From Beroe forskalii (lineage: Eukaryota; Ctenophora; Nuda; Beroida; Beroidae), in NCBI GenBank assembly GCA_011033025.1, contig WFMF01000199.1, forward strand, positions 186,001 to 250,000: 64,000 nt of DNA. The letters run 5' to 3'. Within the stretch, counting starts at the first letter, position 1. Each line of letters begins with the position of its first letter. Positions 60,272 through 64,000 of the stretch are shown in pieces. The position numbers and the translations under genes are program-made. The notes beneath the pieces were generated by a model. That model was not told the origin of the DNA. It made no database searches and saw only the letters and a list, made by a program, of their open reading frames with translations.

Positions 60272-63065
60272 AATTTTGGCCGACTAAAACGATAACTTTG
60301 AATCAGAATGATGTTTTAGTGCCTTACTTTGACTATCTGAACGGTTTACATGCGATTCCGAACAAATTTGGAGCATTTTTGAAATTGGTGTCACGGTGTC
60401 ATTTTGGTGTCACCGTGTCACCATTACTTGAAAATTGACCGCGAAATAATTCAAACAATGTCTATTGACCTTGTACTATCCTATCTGATCATTTAGAACC
60501 ATCAGAACAAGTTGAGAAACCCGAAAATTTGATTTCTAATTCTGGCACATGTTGGCACATGTGCCAGTAATTTGGGGGATACTCTGAGGTCATGAAAATG
60601 GTGGCAAGAGCCATATCTCGACATCTGGACTAGATAGACGCACCAAATTTTGCAGGCATCTCAGTTGGGTCATAACTAGAAGATATCAATCACCATTCAG
60701 GCCAAACTCAAGGGTTTTTGGTCGGTTTTGACACATTTTTTGCCATTGAGGCCATGTAACACTGTATTTTCAAGCTATGTCAGGATTGAAATTTTGGCCG
60801 ACTAAAACGATAACTTTGAATCAGAATGATGTTTTAGTGACTTACTTTGACTATCTGAACGGTTTACATGCGATTCCGAACAAATTTGACGCATTTTTGA
60901 AATTGGTGTCACGGTGTCATTTTGGTGTCACCGTGTCACCATTACTTGAAAATTGACCGCGAAATGATTCAAACAATGTCTATTGACCTTGTACTATCCT
61001 ATCTGACCATTTAGAACCATCAGAACAAGTTGAGAAACCCGAAAATTTGATTTCTAATTCTGGCACATTTTGGCACATGTGCCAGTAATTTGGGGGATAC
61101 TCTGAGGTCATGAAAATGGTGGCAAGAGCCATATCTCGACTTCTGGACTAGATAGACGCACCAAATTTTGCAGGCATCTCAGTTGGGTCATAACTAGAAG
61201 ATATCAATCACCATTCAGGCCAAACTCAGGGTTTTTGGTCGGTTTTGACACATTTTTTGCCATTGAGGCCATATGACACTGTATTTTCAAGCTATGTCAG
61301 GATCGAAATTTTGGCCGACTAAAACGATAACTTTGAATCAGAATGATGTTTTAGTGCCTTACTTTGACTATCTGAACGGTTTACATGCGATTCCGAACAA
61401 ATTTAGAGCATTTTTGAAATTGGTGTCACGGTGTCATTTTGGTGTCACCGTGTCACCAATACTTGAAAATTGACCGCGAAATGATTCAAACAATGTCTAT
61501 TGACCTTGTACTATCCTATCTGACCATTTAGAACAATCAGAACAAGTTGAGAAACCCGAAAATTTGATTTCTAATTCTGGCACATTTTGGCACATGTGCC
61601 AGTAATTTGGGGGATACTCTGAGGTCATGAAAATGGTGGCAAGAGCCATATCTCGTCTTCTGGACTAGATAGACGCACCAAAATTTTCAGGCATCTCAGT
61701 TGGGTCATAACTAGAAGATATCAATCACCATTCAGGCCAAACTCAGGGTTTTTGGTCGGTTTTGACACATTTTTGCCATTGAGGCCATGTGACACTGTAT
61801 TTTCAAGCTATGTCAGGATCGAAATTTTGGTCGACTAAAACGATAACTTTGAATCAGAATGATGTTTTAGTGACTTACTTTGACTATCTGAACGGTTTAC
61901 ATGCGATTCCGAACAAATTTGGAGCATTTTTGAAATTGGTGTCACGGTGTCATTTTGGTGTCACCGTGTCACCATTACTTGAAAAATTGACCATGAAATG
62001 ATTCAAACAATGTCTATTGACCTTGTACTATCCTATCTGACCATTTAGAACCATCAGAACAAGTTGAGAAACCCGAAAATTTGATTTCTAATTCTGGCAC
62101 ATTTTGGCACATGTGCCAGTAATTTGGGGGATACTCTGAGGTCATGAAAATGGTGGCAAGAGCCATATCTCGACTTCTGGACTAGATAGACGCACCAAAA
62201 TTTGCAGGCATCTCAGTTGGGTCATAACTAGAAGATATCAATCACCATTCAGGCCAAACTCAGGGTTTTTGGTCGGTTTTGACACATTTTTTGCCATTGA
62301 GGCCATGTAACACTGTATTTTCAAGCTATGTCAGGATCGAAATTTTGGCCGACTAAAACGATAACTTTGAATCAGAATGATGTTTTAGTGCCTTACTTTG
62401 ACTATCTGAACGGTTTACATGCGATTCCGAACAAATTTGGAGCATTTTTGAAATTGGTGTCACGGTGTCATTTTGGTGTCACCGTGTCACCATTACTTGA
62501 AAATTGACCGCGAAATGATTCAAACAATGTCTATTGACCTTGTACTATCCTATCTGACCATTTAGAACCATCAGAACAAGTTGAGAAACCCGAAAATTTG
62601 ATTTCTAATTCTGGCACATTTTGGCACATGTGCCAGTAATTTGGGGGATACTCTGAGGTCATGAAAATGGTGGCAAGAGCCATATCTCGACTTCTGGACA
62701 AGATAGACGCACCAAATTTTGCAGGCATCTCAGTTGGATCATAACTAGAAGATATCAATCACCATTCAGGCCAAACTCAGGGTTTTTGGTCGGTTTTGAC
62801 ACATTTTTTGCCATTGAGGCCATGTGACACTGTATTTTCAAGCTATGTCAGGATCGAAATTTTGGTCGACTAAAACGATAACTTTGAATCAGAATGATGT
62901 TTTAGTGACTTACTTTGACTATCTGAACGGTTTACATGCGATTCCGAACAAAATTGGAGCATTTTTGAAATTGGTGTCACGGTGTCATTTTGGTGTCACC
63001 GTGTCACCATTACTTGAAAATTGACCGCGAAATGATTCAAACAATGTCTATTGACATTGTTTCAT
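60272..63065. repeat. Satellite of about 516 bp units
   Basis: Between five and six units, starting near 60273, 60790, 61307, 61823, 62340 and 62857, each beginning ATTTTGG(C/T)CGACTAAAAC. Each unit contains two near-palindromes: GGTGTCACGGTGTCA/TGGTGTCACCGTGTCACC and TGGCACATTTTGGCACATGTGCCA. Units are nearly identical, so amplification is recent. A GGCCAACCGGCCAACGGCCA inverted cluster stands just before the first unit. Short ORFs recur in each unit and are not genes. Confidence 0.95.
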
Positions 63066-63649
63066 GATATCTGAACATCTAAAACTATCCTATTGACCCT
63101 TAAACGCACGATCCTATTTTGGCACATGTGCCAGTAATTTGGGGGATTCATCTACTGCGCGCGGAAGACGTACGCATTTCTGATAATAAAAGTTTGGCAT
63201 CGTCTCGATATCGAATACCAATTTTCTAACAACGCGTGCCGCGCATGAAAAGGCGGCAATTGAGGGGCTGAAAATTACAAAAAAAAAAACATCTTTTGCA
63301 TCGATGGACAATATTTTCAATGACTGATGACGAATGGTAGGTCAACTATGAAGGCGAGATAGGTATATTGAGATAAGGAAGATATTTGAGATTAGGAAAA
63401 ATTTTAAGTACACAGAAGCTTACTTTTGAAATCATCAAGAGTAGGATTAACACTTAAACAGTAGTATATTGTAACTTTAATACAGTTAGATATTGACAGT
63501 CCGCCTAACTTTGTATTAAAGTATTAAATATGAATAGAGCTATAGAAATATATTCAAAAGTAATAATAAAATTTCAAATTACCTCTGGACATAAGCCTAA
63601 TACTTTCTTACTTAGATACCACCTGTATCCGATTCATTTTCGCTCCAGC

Positions 63650-64000
63650 GACTCAGTCCATTCATCATTATCTGTACCAACTTCTCTTAGCTTATCCATT
63701 GTCACCTGCTTAGATGGATAGAGGAATTCCTCACCAACAGACGTCAGGCCGTGGTTGTCGATGGCAAAAGTCTGAATTCGCAAATGTCGATAGTGGTGTT
63801 CCCCAGGAACTGTTCTGGGTCCCATATTCTTCATTCTCTACGTGATAGACATGATCATCAAAATTGCCTCGTCAAAATCACTGGCATTTGCAGATGACAC
63901 TAAGCTCATGCGTCAGATCATCACCATGTTATGCAAGGCCCTGTTACAGACAGACCTCGATCAAGTTGTCAGTTGGTCGTTGAACAACAACATGGTGCTC
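63650..64000 (+). mobile_element. LINE-type reverse transcriptase fragment, frame-broken, cut by window end
   Basis: Translated pieces in different frames match the RT core of non-LTR retrotransposons: LLRWIEEFLTNRRQAVVVDG at 63706-63765, a SGVPQ piece near 63789, then a piece reading GTVLGPIFFILY and the catalytic FADDT box near 63886. At least two frame changes separate them, and a stop precedes the first piece. This is a dead copy, probably of the jockey/CR1 group. The region 63100-63640 before it holds only the satellite edge and AT-rich sequence. Confidence 0.8.

Noticed and set aside
60154-63024. Recurring 66-94 residue frames starting MTLYFQAMSG
   Set aside because: They recur once per satellite unit with random endings; no independent coding evidence.

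Overview
The window is metazoan nuclear DNA: multi-exon genes with GT-AG introns, and domains typical of animals (Dbl/PH RhoGEF, PAN/apple, sushi/CCP, BTB-BACK, and an ISWI remodeller very close to SMARCA5). It looks like a repeat-rich invertebrate. The sequence alone does not fix the phylum.

Layout. 1-3341 (+) is the 3' end of a RhoGEF gene: eight exons with consistent phases, ending in TGA and a poly(A) signal. 4.5-12.7 kb (-) holds a family of phase 1-1 PAN/apple and sushi exons spread by tandem duplication, including one decayed sushi exon. 12.7-33 kb carries almost no genes. It contains fold-back elements, minisatellites and a 7.2 kb terminal-inverted-repeat element made of satellite arrays, with a 2.1 kb TIR/8-bp-TSD element nested inside it. 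33.3-35.8 kb (+) is the 3' end of an unrecognised gene ('gene U'). 36.5-48.4 kb (+) is a near-complete ISWI/SMARCA5 gene of about 26 exons. 51.7-52.6 kb (-) is the 3' end of a BTB-BACK gene. 53.2-55.9 kb (-) is a second, inverted copy of gene U. 56.4-59.2 kb mirrors the repeats at 21-25 kb, so ISWI sits between the arms of an inverted duplication. 60.3-63.1 kb is a satellite of about 516 bp units, and the window ends in a broken LINE reverse transcriptase.

The most unusual signal is at the introns. Many introns are bounded by direct repeats of 7-18 bp that lie on or across the splice junctions. At several junctions the splice site itself, with a few exon bases, is the unit of a tandem array. 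The clearest case is 15 copies of a 3' splice site plus the first 24 exon bases of an ISWI exon; the last five are in frame with each other. At least two ISWI junctions would leave extra codons if spliced canonically. This looks like recent or continuing intron gain and splice-site amplification, and I report it as the candidate undescribed system.

All calls come from reading the sequence. Exon joins were checked for phase, but no alignment, expression or database evidence was available.
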